Below, piece after piece: positions 33,270-42,737 of a DNA stretch of 64,000 bases. How positions within the stretch are numbered: position 1 is the first letter of the stretch; every line of letters begins with the position of its first letter. Location of the stretch: contig NC_015677.1 of NCBI RefSeq assembly GCF_000215705.1, positions 62,001 to 126,000 of the forward strand, written 5' to 3'. The translations under genes and the position numbers were made by a program. The notes below the pieces were generated by a model. That model made no database searches. It saw only the letters and a list, made by a program, of their open reading frames with translations, and had not been told where the DNA came from. The DNA comes from Ramlibacter tataouinensis TTB310 (GTDB lineage: Bacteria; Pseudomonadota; Gammaproteobacteria; Burkholderiales; Burkholderiaceae_C).

Positions 33270-35369
33270 ATGAGCGCCGCCCCCTTCGTCCCCCAGATCC
33301 GCCTCTACCAGGACTGGCTGCGCCAGCGGCGCGGCCTGGCGTTCGACAGCTACGACGCGCTGTGGCGCTGGTCCACCGGCGACCTGCCCGCTTTCTGGCA
33401 GAGCGTGTGGGACTACTTCGAGCTGCGATCGCCCACGCCCCACCGGGCCGTGCTGGCGCAGGCCCGCATGCCGGACGCGCGCTGGTTCGAGGGCGCGCAG
33501 TTCAACTACGCGCACCAGGTGCTGCGCCACGTGCAGCCGGCGCACGCGGCCGGCTTCATGGCCGTCGTCAGCCGCAACGAGCGTGGCGGGCACCGCGAGC
33601 TGTCCTGGCCCGAGCTGCGCCGCCAAGTCGCCTCGCTGGCGCTGCACCTGCGCGAGCAGGGTGTGCAGCCGGGCGACCGGGTGGCGGCCTACCTGCCCAA
33701 CGTCCCCGAAGCCATGGTCGCCTTCCTGGCCACGGTCAGCATCGGCGGCGTGTGGAGCATCTGCGCGCCCGACATGGGCACGGCGGCGGTGCTGGACCGC
33801 TTCCGCCAGATCGGGCCCAAGGTGCTGATCGCCTGCGATGGCGTGCGCTACGGCGGCCGCGACTTCGACCGCACGGCGGTGGTCGCCGAACTGCGCGCGC
33901 AGCTGCCGACCGTGCGGCACCTGGTCGTGCACCGCAACCTGGGCGTGCCGCAGGCTGCCCTGGATGCGCTCGGCTCCTTCCAGGAGTGGGGCCCGGCAGT
34001 GGCCCGCGACGACGCCCGGACCGAAGGCTTCGAGCCGCTCTGGCTGCCGTTCGACCACCCGCTGTGGATCGTGTACTCCAGCGGCACCACCGGCCTGCCC
34101 AAGCCCATCGTGCACGGCCATGGCGGCACGGTGCTGGTGGCGCTGGCGCTCAAGACCCTGCACAACGACATAGGCTGCAGCTACCACCCCAACAGCTGGG
34201 GCGAGCGCTACCACTGGTACAGCTCGACCGGCTGGGTGATGTGGAACGCGCAGGTCAGCGGCCTGCTCAACGGCACCACCTGCTGCATCTACGACGGCAA
34301 TCCCGGCGGCTCCAAGGACAACCCCGACTGGACCACCCTGTGGCGCTTCGGCGCCGAGCTGGGCGTCACCTTCTTCGGCGCCGGCGCGGCTTTCTTCGCC
34401 AACTGCATGAAGGCGGGTGTCGACCTGACCGCACTGCCCGGCCTGAAGTCGGTGCGCGCGCTCGGCACCACCGGCTCGCCCCTTTCGGAGGAGGCGCAGC
34501 GCTGGGGCACGGAGCAATTCAGGAAACTGCACGCGCTGGCGGGCGAGACGCCCGCCACCGCCGGGCCGTCCAAGCCTGCGCAGGCAGGCTTGGAGCCGCG
34601 GCCCGACGTCTGGTGGTGCAACATCAGCGGCGGCACCGACTTCGCCGGCGCGTTCATCGGCGGCAACCGCGAGCTGCCACTGGTTCCCGGCGAGATGCAG
34701 TGCCGCCTGCTGGGCTGCGCGGTGGAAGCCTGGAATGAGCAGGGCCAGCCCGTGGTGGGCGAAGTGGGCGAGCTGGTGTGCACCAAGCCGATCCCGTCCA
34801 TGCCGCTGTACTTCTGGGGCGACGAGGGGAGCCAGCGCTATCTCTCGTCCTATTTCGACATGTACCCCGGCGTCTGGCGCCATGGGGACTGGCTGAAGAT
34901 CACGCCGGCCGGCGGCTGCATCATCTACGGCCGCAGCGACGCCACCATCAACCGCCATGGCCTGCGCATGGGCACCAGCGAGCTGTACAGCGCGGTGGAG
35001 GCGCTGCCCGAGGTGCTGGATTCCTTGGTGGTGGACCTGGAATACCTGGGCCGCGAGAGCTACATGCCGCTGTTCGTGGTGCTGCGCCCTGGCGTGGTGC
35101 TGGACGACGCCATCAAGGCCCGGATCAACACCGCCGTGCGCACCGCGCTGTCGCCGCGCTTCGTGCCCGACGAGATCCTGCAGGTGGCCGAGATCCCGCG
35201 CACGCTCTCCGGCAAGAAGCAGGAACTGCCGATCAAGAAGCTGCTGCTCGGCCAGCCCATCGACAAGGTGGTGAACAAGGACGCGATGGCCAACCCGGGC
35301 TGCCTGGGCTGGTACGTGCAGTTTGCGCAGCAGCGGGCGCAGCCCGGCACTGCAGCAGCCCAGCCATAG
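33270..35369 (+). CDS. acetoacetate--CoA ligase
   Basis: A 699-residue acyl-CoA synthetase of the acetoacetyl-CoA synthetase group, which activates acetoacetate with ATP for use as acetyl units. The adenylation motif YSSGTTGLPKPIVHG is at residues 269-283, the hinge region GRSDATINRHGLRMGTSELY is near the C-terminal third, and the catalytic Lys is in LSGKKQELPIKKL. The family block FFGAGAAFFANCMKAG is present. An insert around residues 425-448 contains a DNA palindrome (see separate entry). The gene is divergent from the TetR regulator and probably repressed by it. Confidence 0.92.
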   Translation: MSAAPFVPQIRLYQDWLRQRRGLAFDSYDALWRWSTGDLPAFWQSVWDYFELRSPTPHRAVLAQARMPDARWFEGAQFNYAHQVLRHVQPAHAAGFMAVVSRNERGGHRELSWPELRRQVASLALHLREQGVQPGDRVAAYLPNVPEAMVAFLATVSIGGVWSICAPDMGTAAVLDRFRQIGPKVLIACDGVRYGGRDFDRTAVVAELRAQLPTVRHLVVHRNLGVPQAALDALGSFQEWGPAVARDDARTEGFEPLWLPFDHPLWIVYSSGTTGLPKPIVHGHGGTVLVALALKTLHNDIGCSYHPNSWGERYHWYSSTGWVMWNAQVSGLLNGTTCCIYDGNPGGSKDNPDWTTLWRFGAELGVTFFGAGAAFFANCMKAGVDLTALPGLKSVRALGTTGSPLSEEAQRWGTEQFRKLHALAGETPATAGPSKPAQAGLEPRPDVWWCNISGGTDFAGAFIGGNRELPLVPGEMQCRLLGCAVEAWNEQGQPVVGEVGELVCTKPIPSMPLYFWGDEGSQRYLSSYFDMYPGVWRHGDWLKITPAGGCIIYGRSDATINRHGLRMGTSELYSAVEALPEVLDSLVVDLEYLGRESYMPLFVVLRPGVVLDDAIKARINTAVRTALSPRFVPDEILQVAEIPRTLSGKKQELPIKKLLLGQPIDKVVNKDAMANPGCLGWYVQFAQQRAQPGTAAAQP
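34570..34593. repeat. in-frame palindrome inside the CoA ligase gene
   Basis: Arms CCAAGCCTGC (34570-34579) and GCAGGCTTGG (34584-34593) around GCAG form a perfect 10-base-pair stem. The bases encode Ser-Lys-Pro-Ala-Gln-Ala-Gly-Leu-Glu within a Pro/Ala-rich stretch between conserved blocks of the enzyme. It looks like a small dispersed palindrome inserted without breaking the frame. Confidence 0.55.
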
Positions 35370-35475
35370 GTGCGCGCGCGGCCGACACGGCACGACGAAA
35401 AACCCCCGCGCCCGCTCGGCGCCCCGGCTGCGGACAATCGGCCGTTTTGACCGGACCACTCTTCACGAGTACACG

Positions 35476-36729
35476 ATGTTTTCCCTGAAGCTGTCACACA
35501 CTGCCTGGCCCCATCTGCCGCGTTCGTTGCGGGGCGCGCCCGCGCTCCTTGCGGCCTGCCTCGCGGCAGCCCCCGCAGCCTTTGCCCAGGGCAGCGCCGC
35601 GCCGCAGTTCGCCAGCACCCAGGTCATGGGCGGGCTCAGCGAGCCCTGGGACATCGCCTTCGCGCCCGGCGGCCCGATGTTCTTCACCGAGAAATGCGCG
35701 GGCCTGTCGGTGCGCATGCCGGACGGCGCGGTGCGCCGGCTCATGGGCAATGCGCAGGGCTATGCCCTGCGCGCCAACGACCTGTTCTGCCAGGGCCAGA
35801 GCGGCGTGCACGGCGTTGCGGTGGACCCCGCCTTCGCCCAGGGACAGCGCTTCGTCTACGTGTTCTCGGCGTCCAACCTCAGCACCAATCCACGCAGCAA
35901 CCGCGTGATCCGGCTGCGGGTGAACGACGACTTCAGCCGCGTGAGCGAGCGCACCGACATCGTCACCGACATCCGCTACAAGGAAGGCGGCGGGGGCGCC
36001 GGCGGTCCCGGCGCACACAGCGGCGGCCGGCTGCGCTTCGGGCCGGACGGTTTCCTGTACGTGACCACCGGCGACAACCACCACCCGGACATCCCGCAGT
36101 CGCCCACCCTGATCGGCGGCAAAGTGCTGCGCATCGACCGTGACGGCAAGGCCGCGCCCGGCAACAACACGCCGTCCGACTTCGACGCGCGCATCTATGC
36201 CTACGGCATGCGCAACCCCCAGGGGCTGACCTTCCGCCCGGCCGGGCAGCCCGGCGCGGGCCAGCCCTTCATCGCCGAGCATGGGCCGAACCACAGCGAC
36301 GAGGTGAGTGCGCTGGCGCCGGGCGCCAACGGCGGCTGGGACCCGCGCAACCGCCCCGGCCTGGACTGCCGCGGCAACGGCTACTGCGGCTATGCCGGCA
36401 ACGCGCAGACCATGCCCATGACCGACACGCAGCGCTTTGCCGACGCGTTGCGTCCGCTGTGGACCAACCAGAGCAAGAGCGAGGGCATGGGGCCCGCCGA
36501 GTTCCTGAGCGGCCCGCAATGGCGCGAGTGGAACGGCGCCCTGGCCGTGGGGCTGATGCGCGAGCGCCGGCTCGACCTGCTCACCATCGGGCCCGATTCC
36601 CGCTCGGCGCGCGCCGTGGTGGCCGAGGTGCTGGGCTCGCCGCGCCTGCGCAGCCTGGTCCAGGGGCCGGATGGCGCGTTGTGGGCTGCCACGGACAGCG
36701 GCCAAATCCTGCGGATGACCTTGCGTTGA
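35476..36729 (+). CDS. PQQ-dependent sugar dehydrogenase family protein, secreted
   Basis: A 417-residue exported beta-propeller protein. The signal peptide ends near residue 38 (AAPAAFAQ). The soluble aldose sugar dehydrogenase (YliI/GSDH) features are GLSEPWDIAFAPGG, GQSGVHGVAVDPAF, RLRFGPDGFLYVTTGDNHH, YAYGMRNPQGLTF and AEHGPNHSDEVS, the last carrying residues for PQQ and calcium. It would oxidise aldoses in the periplasm if PQQ is supplied. The start is set by the signal peptide. It is preceded by 106 bases without a gene. Confidence 0.88.
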   Translation: MFSLKLSHTAWPHLPRSLRGAPALLAACLAAAPAAFAQGSAAPQFASTQVMGGLSEPWDIAFAPGGPMFFTEKCAGLSVRMPDGAVRRLMGNAQGYALRANDLFCQGQSGVHGVAVDPAFAQGQRFVYVFSASNLSTNPRSNRVIRLRVNDDFSRVSERTDIVTDIRYKEGGGGAGGPGAHSGGRLRFGPDGFLYVTTGDNHHPDIPQSPTLIGGKVLRIDRDGKAAPGNNTPSDFDARIYAYGMRNPQGLTFRPAGQPGAGQPFIAEHGPNHSDEVSALAPGANGGWDPRNRPGLDCRGNGYCGYAGNAQTMPMTDTQRFADALRPLWTNQSKSEGMGPAEFLSGPQWREWNGALAVGLMRERRLDLLTIGPDSRSARAVVAEVLGSPRLRSLVQGPDGALWAATDSGQILRMTLR

Positions 36730-36752
36730 AGATGGCAGGGGCAGGCCGCCGT

Positions 36753-37544
36753 TCAGCGGCCTGCCCGTTGGGACCAGGACAAGCAGCCCAGCGACACGGC
36801 CGAGCGGCTGACCAGCAAGGCGCCGCCGCGGTACAGCGGGCCCACCGGCGCCTGGGGGCTGGCCTTCACCGCCCAGACAGCACCGCCGCGGTCCGTCCAC
36901 ACCACGCGGGCATCGATCCGGCCCAGCACCGCCATCGCCTGGGCCGCGCCCACACCCGGCCGGAACACCACCAGCAGATCGTCGCCGCCGGCCGGAGGCT
37001 GCGCCGCCTGCAGCCCGGCCACTACGGCCAGCGCCGCCACCGCGACAGCGGCCACCCCGGCGCCGGGCCCCCTGGCCGCACCACGGCGCAGCCAGGCGGC
37101 GGCCGCCAGTGGCAACAAGCCGAACAGGGCCAGCCACAGCAGGTCCCACGGCAGTGGATCGGCCACATCCATGCGGACGCGGTGGATGCCGGTGAGCCAG
37201 TGCGACAGCAGCGTGTCCAGCACATGCCAGCCGCCGAAGCCCGCCAGCACGGCAGCCAGCAGGCGGCGCCCCGCACCGGCCTGCCCCAGCGCTGCGCGGG
37301 CGCGCCACAGCAGCAGCAGCCCTGCTGCCGCCACCAGGTACATGGCGGCATGGAACAGCCCGTCGGCCAGGATCTGCAGGCGCAGGTCGCGCAGCGGCCC
37401 GTCATCCAACCCGCTGAGCAGGTGGTGCCATTGCAGCACCTGGTGCAGCAGGATGCCGTCGAAGAAGCCGCCCAGCGCCAACCCGAGCAGGAAGCCGGGG
37501 CGCCCTGGCGAGGGTGGCGAGGTGAGATGCGACGATGCAGCCAT
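36753..37544 (-). CDS. DUF2243 membrane protein
   Basis: A 263-residue inner-membrane protein of the DUF2243 family. The diagnostic block GFFDGILLHQVLQWHHLLS is near residues 26-44, followed by ADGLFHAAMYLVAAAGL and GGWHVLDTLLSHWLTGIHRVR with conserved His residues. About five helices are followed by a C-terminal domain of some 80 residues (DLLVVFRPGVGAAQAMAVLG) not typical of short members, which looks soluble and exported. The function is unknown. Confidence 0.8.
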   Translation of the reverse strand: MAASSHLTSPPSPGRPGFLLGLALGGFFDGILLHQVLQWHHLLSGLDDGPLRDLRLQILADGLFHAAMYLVAAAGLLLLWRARAALGQAGAGRRLLAAVLAGFGGWHVLDTLLSHWLTGIHRVRMDVADPLPWDLLWLALFGLLPLAAAAWLRRGAARGPGAGVAAVAVAALAVVAGLQAAQPPAGGDDLLVVFRPGVGAAQAMAVLGRIDARVVWTDRGGAVWAVKASPQAPVGPLYRGGALLVSRSAVSLGCLSWSQRAGR

Positions 37545-37732
37545 GGGGCCTCCAGTCGCGAACGAACTTAGCGCGCGGCCCCGAGTAGGTGCGTCGGACA
37601 GCGGCGCGTTCGCCGCCCGAGCCGAGCCGCGCGCCGGCCGTGCTGGCGTAACGGGCCGCGGCCGAGCACCACGGAAACAGGCGCGCCCACTACCATGACC
37701 GGGTCGATTTTCAAGAAGAAGAGACCCTCGCC

Positions 37733-38110
37733 ATGACCGTTCCCCTCATGCTCAGAACAGCCGCCGTGCTGATGTTCCTCACCGCCCTGGGCGGGCTGGC
37801 GCTGGCCGCCACGCGCGCCAAGATGGACCGCCCGCCGTCCTGGATGGCCATTGCCCACGGGCTGCTGGCCACCAGCTCGCTAACGCTGCTGCTGTACGTC
37901 GGCTTCACCGTGGGCCTGCCCGGGCTGATGTGGGCCGGCATCGCCATCGTGCTCGCGGGCGCGGCGGTCGGCCTGTACCTGAACCTGGCCTACCACGAGA
38001 GGCACAAGCGGCTGCCGGTCACGCCGATCGCGCTGCACGGCCTCATCACGGCGGTGGGCTTGTTCATCGTCGCCCTGGGTGCCTTCGGCACCGGCACGAA
38101 CAACCCGTAG
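37733..38110 (+). CDS. four-helix membrane protein of unknown function
   Basis: A 125-residue integral membrane protein with four predicted helices (about residues 5-25, 38-60, 66-85 and 98-118) joined by short loops, one of which holds LAYHERHKRLP. It has no recognised domain. The start ATG is at 37733, after AGAAGAGA as a ribosome site. The 188-base spacer to the divergent DUF2243 gene holds no other gene that I can support. It converges on the EamA transporter. Confidence 0.7.
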   Translation: MTVPLMLRTAAVLMFLTALGGLALAATRAKMDRPPSWMAIAHGLLATSSLTLLLYVGFTVGLPGLMWAGIAIVLAGAAVGLYLNLAYHERHKRLPVTPIALHGLITAVGLFIVALGAFGTGTNNP

Positions 38111-38118
38111 CCGCGGCG

Positions 38119-39024
38119 TCAGCCGGCGGGCTTGCGGTTGACCAGCACGATGCCCACGGCCACGCCCGCCAGGGCCAGCACCAGCTGAGCCGTGAGCGGC
38201 TCGTCCAGCAGGGCAACGCCGAAGACCAGCGCGAACACCGGCGTAAGGAAGGTGAAGGACGACATCCGCGTGGCCGGGTAGTGCCGCAGCAGCCACATCC
38301 AGGCCAGGTAGCTGGCGAAGGCGCCCACCACGGTCTGCAGCGCCAGCGACCCCCAGGCCCGGGCCGAGTAGCCGAGCGACCAGGTCTCGCCCAGCGCCAG
38401 CGACAGCAGCGGCGCCACCGCCGCGGTGACGGCCACCTGGTAGAACAAGGTCTTCTCGGCACTGGCCGTGGCCATGGCGCTGCTGCGGATCACCAGGGTG
38501 GTCAGGCCCCACAGCGTGCCGGCCGCCAGCGCCAGTGCGTCGCCGCGCAGCTGGCGCGGCGTGACCATGTGCCCGGCGAAGCCCTCGGCAAAGGCCAGCG
38601 CCACAGCGCCGAAGGCGATCAGCAGGCCGACCCATTGCGCGCCGCGCAGCTTCTCCACCGGCACGAAGCGCGGCAGCAGCAGCGCCACCACGAAGGGCGA
38701 GGTGTAGAGGAACACCGTCAGGCGCGAGGCCGTGGTGTCGCGCAGGCCCAGGTAGATGCAGGCGAACTCGCCGGTGAACAGGGCCCCCGCCAGCAGGCCC
38801 GCGCGCAGCGTGCCGTCGCGCGCGAACAGCGGCACGCCCCGCACCACGCACCACAGCCCCAGCAGGGCCGTGGCCCCGGCGAAGCGCAGCGCCGCCTGCC
38901 ACAGAGGCGGCACCTCGGCCACGGTGGCCTTGATCAGGATCTGCTGGAAGCCCCAGAACAGGCAGCAGGCGATGAGCAGGGTGATGGCAAGCGTGTCGAG
39001 GTGTTGTTTTCGCTGGTGCGGCAT
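38119..39024 (-). CDS. EamA/DMT family transporter
   Basis: A 301-residue inner-membrane protein with ten helices made of two EamA repeats. Typical features are LLIACCLFWGFQQILIKATV in the first helix, LFTGEFACIYLGLRDTTASR, and in the second repeat GTLWGLTTLVIRSS and FLTPVFALVFGVALLDEPL. The family exports or imports amino acids, nucleosides or drugs; the substrate is not predictable. It is divergent from the formaldehyde dehydrogenase gene. Confidence 0.9.
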   Translation of the reverse strand: MPHQRKQHLDTLAITLLIACCLFWGFQQILIKATVAEVPPLWQAALRFAGATALLGLWCVVRGVPLFARDGTLRAGLLAGALFTGEFACIYLGLRDTTASRLTVFLYTSPFVVALLLPRFVPVEKLRGAQWVGLLIAFGAVALAFAEGFAGHMVTPRQLRGDALALAAGTLWGLTTLVIRSSAMATASAEKTLFYQVAVTAAVAPLLSLALGETWSLGYSARAWGSLALQTVVGAFASYLAWMWLLRHYPATRMSSFTFLTPVFALVFGVALLDEPLTAQLVLALAGVAVGIVLVNRKPAG

Positions 39025-39092
39025 GCGGCGATGCTAGCCGCGTTGGTGCGACACTGGCCCGCTGCTTCACCCCTGCCCTGGAGACTCCACCC

Positions 39093-40199
39093 ATGAAGAC
39101 CCAAGCCGCCGTCGCCTGGAAGTCCGGCGCCCCGCTCAGCATCGAAACCGTCGACCTGGAAGGCCCGCGCGCCGGCGAGGTGCTGGTCGAGATCAAGGCC
39201 ACCGGCATCTGCCACACCGACTGGTACACGCTGTCGGGCGCCGACCCCGAAGGCATCTTTCCCGCCATCCTAGGCCACGAGGGCGCCGGCATCGTGGTCG
39301 ACGTGGGCCCCGGCGTCGCCACCTTGAAGAAGGGCGACCACGTCATCCCGCTGTACACGCCGGAATGCCGCCAGTGCAAGTTCTGCCTGTCGCGCAAGAC
39401 CAACCTGTGCCAGCAGATCCGCGCCACGCAGGGCAGGGGGCTGATGCCCGACGCGACCAGCCGCTTCAGCATCCGCGGCAAGCCCGTCTTCCACTACATG
39501 GGCACCAGCACCTTCGCCCGCCACACCGTGGTGCCCGAGATCGCGCTGGCGAAGATCCGCGAGGACGCGCCCTTCGACAAGGTCTGCTACATCGGCTGCG
39601 GCGTCACCACCGGCATCGGCGCGGTGATCTTCACCGCCAAGGTGGAGGCCGGCGCCAACGTGGCCGTGTTCGGCCTGGGCGGCATCGGGCTCAACGTGAT
39701 CCAGGGCGCGAAGATGGTGGGCGCCGACAAGATCATCGGCATCGACATCAACCCCGCGCGCCAGGAGATGGCGCGCAAGTTCGGCATGACCCACTTCATC
39801 AACCCCAAGGAGGTGGACAACGTGGTCGATGCCGTCGTGCAGCTGACCGGCGGCGGCGCCGACTACAGCTTCGAGTGCATAGGCAACACGCAGGTGATGC
39901 GCCAGGCGCTGGAGTGCACGCACAAGGGCTGGGGCCAGAGCATCATCATCGGCGTGGCCGAGGCCGGCGCGGAGATCAGCACCCGGCCTTTCCAGCTGGT
40001 GACCGGCCGGCAGTGGAAGGGCTCGGCCTTCGGCGGCGCGCGCGGCCGCACCGACGTGCCCCGCATCGTCGACTGGTACATGGACGGCAAGATCAACATC
40101 AACGACCTGATCACGCACACCCTGCCGCTGGAGAAGATCAACGACGGCTTCGAGCTGATGAAGCGCGGCGAGTCGATCCGCGCCGTGGTGGTGTACTGA
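39093..40199 (+). CDS. frmA: S-(hydroxymethyl)glutathione dehydrogenase (class III alcohol dehydrogenase)
   Basis: A 368-residue zinc-dependent dehydrogenase that oxidises the formaldehyde-glutathione adduct to S-formylglutathione. Catalytic zinc ligands are in ATGICHTDWYTLSG and ILGHEGAGIV, the structural zinc cysteines in PECRQCKFCLSRKTNLC, and the NAD motif in VAVFGLGGIGLNVIQGAK. It is followed 11 bases later by the S-formylglutathione hydrolase gene, giving a complete formaldehyde-detoxification operon. Its 3' 579 bases recur with two substitutions at 43076-43654. Confidence 0.96.
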   Translation: MKTQAAVAWKSGAPLSIETVDLEGPRAGEVLVEIKATGICHTDWYTLSGADPEGIFPAILGHEGAGIVVDVGPGVATLKKGDHVIPLYTPECRQCKFCLSRKTNLCQQIRATQGRGLMPDATSRFSIRGKPVFHYMGTSTFARHTVVPEIALAKIREDAPFDKVCYIGCGVTTGIGAVIFTAKVEAGANVAVFGLGGIGLNVIQGAKMVGADKIIGIDINPARQEMARKFGMTHFINPKEVDNVVDAVVQLTGGGADYSFECIGNTQVMRQALECTHKGWGQSIIIGVAEAGAEISTRPFQLVTGRQWKGSAFGGARGRTDVPRIVDWYMDGKININDLITHTLPLEKINDGFELMKRGESIRAVVVY

Positions 40200-40210
40200 G
40201 AGGCCGCGCG

Positions 40211-41080
40211 ATGGCACAGGACCTGGAGCTGCTCGGCGAGCACGCCTGCTTCGGCGGCGTGCAGCGCTTCTACCGCCATGCCTCGGCCGAGATCGGCCTG
40301 GCCATGCGCTTCTCGGTGTACCTGCCGCCGGCCGCGCGTGAGCCGGGCGCGAAACTGCCCGCGCTGTTCTACCTGGCCGGCCTGACCTGCACCGAGGAGA
40401 CCTTCCCCATGAAGGCAGGCGCCCAGCGAATGGCGGCCGAGCTCGGCCTGGTGCTGATCGCGCCCGACACCAGCCCGCGCGGCGCCGGCGTGCCGGGCGA
40501 GGCGGACAGCTGGGACTTCGGCGTCGGCGCGGGCTTCTACCTCGACGCCACGCAGGCACCCTGGTCGCTCCACTGGCGCATGGAGAGCTACGTCACGCGC
40601 GAGCTGGTCGAGCTGGTGCGCCATGCGCTGCCGGTCGATACGCAGCGCATCGGCCTGTTCGGCCACTCGATGGGCGGCCACGGCGCGCTGACGCTGGCGC
40701 TGCGCCACCCGGGGCTGTTCCGCACGGTCTCGGCGCTGGCGCCGATCTGCGCGCCCACGCGCTGCCCTTGGGGCGAAAAGGCCTTCACCGGCTACCTGGG
40801 CACCGACCGCCATGTCTGGCGCGACCACGACGCCAGCGAGCTGATGGCCCGCCAGCCCCGGCCGCCATACCCCGGCGGCATCCTGATCGACCAGGGCGAG
40901 GCTGACAAATTCCTGGCCGAGCAGCTGCATCCGCACCTGTTCGAAGCCGCCTGCGCGCAGGCCGGGCAGCCGCTCACGCTGCACCGGCACCCGGGCTACG
41001 ACCACGGCTACTACTTCATCCAGAGCTTCATGGCCGAGCATCTCGCGCACCATGCGGCCGGCCTGGGTGCAGGGGCATGA
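40211..41080 (+). CDS. fghA: S-formylglutathione hydrolase
   Basis: A 289-residue serine hydrolase (esterase D family) that splits S-formylglutathione into formate and glutathione. The nucleophile is in GHSMGGHGALTLALRH, Asp in ILIDQGEADKFL and His in HPGYDHGYYFIQSF. The CTCTEETF-type block (LAGLTCTEETFPMKAG) is family-specific. It is intact, in contrast to the second copy at 43665-44509. It is cotranscribed with the dehydrogenase. Confidence 0.96.
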   Translation: MAQDLELLGEHACFGGVQRFYRHASAEIGLAMRFSVYLPPAAREPGAKLPALFYLAGLTCTEETFPMKAGAQRMAAELGLVLIAPDTSPRGAGVPGEADSWDFGVGAGFYLDATQAPWSLHWRMESYVTRELVELVRHALPVDTQRIGLFGHSMGGHGALTLALRHPGLFRTVSALAPICAPTRCPWGEKAFTGYLGTDRHVWRDHDASELMARQPRPPYPGGILIDQGEADKFLAEQLHPHLFEAACAQAGQPLTLHRHPGYDHGYYFIQSFMAEHLAHHAAGLGAGA

Positions 41081-41209
41081 GCCTGGCCGACCGGACCCCT
41101 CTGGCACACGTTCGCGGCAAGTCACCTACAGACGGCAGCGCGGAGCCGTCCTAGCCTGCGGAACCAAGCCACGGTTCGTGGCTGACCCAGCAGCGCAGGA
41201 CAGCACCCC

Positions 41210-42625
41210 ATGGAACACGCACGCTCATGCGGCCCGCGCGCCGCGATCCGGGCCGCCACCGCCGCCGGTATGGCCGCCCCGCTGGCGGCCAGCGCCCACG
41301 TGAAATGGTTTGCCCCGTACATCATCGAGGCGCCGCCGCAGCGCCTCATGGAAACGCTGACGGACCGCTGGTTCTGGACCGGCATCCTGCTGGTGCTCGT
41401 CTTCTTCCTGGCCGCGCGCGCGCTGGAGAAGACGCGCGCCGGCGGTGCCGTCCTGGCCGGCTTCGACAAGGTGACCGGCCCGCTGTGGGCACGCGGCGAC
41501 GACTTCATGCGATTCGTGATTGCCGCGTTCTTCGTGGCGATCTTCGCGGTCGGCGGCGTGTACCTCACGCCGGACCTGAAGTCGCCGCACGAGTGGGTGT
41601 CGTGGATGCAGCTGCTCATCGCGGCGCTGGTGTTCTCGCGCCGGACGATGCCGCTGGCCGCAGCCGGCATCATCGGGCTGTGGCTGCTGGCCCTGACCCA
41701 GTACGAGCTGTTCCACCTGCTCGACTACCTGGCGCTCGGCGTGGGCGTGGCGGCCTACCTGGTGCTGGCCGCGTCCGACAGGCTGGACTGGAACAGGTAC
41801 CGGTTCGTGGTGCTGCGCTGGGGCGTGGCCATCGCGCTCATGTGGTCCAGCCTGGAGAAGTTCGCGTACCCGGACTGGTTCTACCCGCTGGTGGAGGAGA
41901 AGCCGTTCCTCACCTTCGGCATGCCGCGCGACGTGTTCATCCCCATGGCCGGCGTGGCGGAGTTCACCATGGGCTTCGGCCTGTTGTGGACGGCGTTGAT
42001 CCGCCGGCTCTCGGCACTGGCGCTGTTCGTCATCTTCAACGCGGCCGTGTACCCTTTCGGACGGCTGGACCTGGTGGGCCACGCGCTGATCATGGCCGTC
42101 ATCGTGATCATCTTCGCGGACCCCACGCCGCAGGTGCGCTTCGCCCTGCGCCGCACGCTGGCCGCCATCCCCGCCACGCTGGTGGCGACGATGGCGGTCT
42201 CTGCCATGAGCTACTGGGGGCTGCACCACGCGCTGTACGGCTTGGACGGCCGATCGGGCGTGGCCGCGAACAACAACAACCCGGGCGCCGCCGCGCGCTC
42301 CACGCACACGCACGATCCTGAGCGACCGCACGAGGCGCCCGCCGCGGGCGGCAGCGCCCAGGCCGCCTACCTGGCCAGCATGCAGCGCATGCACGGGGAC
42401 ATGGAGGCCGGCGTGAAGCACCCGGACCCCGACCAGGCCTTTGTGCGCGGCATGATCGCCCACCACCGCGCGGCGATCGAGATGGCGCAGATCCAGCTGC
42501 GGCATGGCACCGAGACCCAGAACCGGCGCCTGGCGCAGGAGATCATCGAGACGCAAAAGCGCGAGATCGCCGAGATGGAAGCCTGGCTGCGCCAACGCCA
42601 TGCCGGGGAAGACAAGCCGGGCTGA
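41210..42625 (+). CDS. polytopic membrane protein fused to a DUF305 domain
   Basis: A 471-residue two-part protein. Residues 1-340 form about eight membrane helices, with DoxX-like loops (WSSLEKFAYPDWFYPLVEEKP and GFGLLWTALIRRLS). A His-rich linker (THTHDPERPHE) follows. Residues about 385-465 form a four-helix DUF305 domain with MQRMHGDM, FVRGMIAHHRAAIEMA and ALINKERS-like QKREIAEMEAW. DUF305 proteins (CopM, ferritin-like) bind copper or silver through Met and His. A role in metal handling at the membrane is inferred. The predicted export of the DUF305 part is uncertain. Confidence 0.8.
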   Translation: MEHARSCGPRAAIRAATAAGMAAPLAASAHVKWFAPYIIEAPPQRLMETLTDRWFWTGILLVLVFFLAARALEKTRAGGAVLAGFDKVTGPLWARGDDFMRFVIAAFFVAIFAVGGVYLTPDLKSPHEWVSWMQLLIAALVFSRRTMPLAAAGIIGLWLLALTQYELFHLLDYLALGVGVAAYLVLAASDRLDWNRYRFVVLRWGVAIALMWSSLEKFAYPDWFYPLVEEKPFLTFGMPRDVFIPMAGVAEFTMGFGLLWTALIRRLSALALFVIFNAAVYPFGRLDLVGHALIMAVIVIIFADPTPQVRFALRRTLAAIPATLVATMAVSAMSYWGLHHALYGLDGRSGVAANNNNPGAAARSTHTHDPERPHEAPAAGGSAQAAYLASMQRMHGDMEAGVKHPDPDQAFVRGMIAHHRAAIEMAQIQLRHGTETQNRRLAQEIIETQKREIAEMEAWLRQRHAGEDKPG

Positions 42626-42737
42626 CCTGGCCACAGCCCGCCGCACACACGGCAGTGCAGTGGAAACAGTCGATTGCAGCTTGGCTGGAGCGCGGTGCGT
42701 CCTAGCATGCCCGCGTCACCCACTCCAGGAGCCCTTG

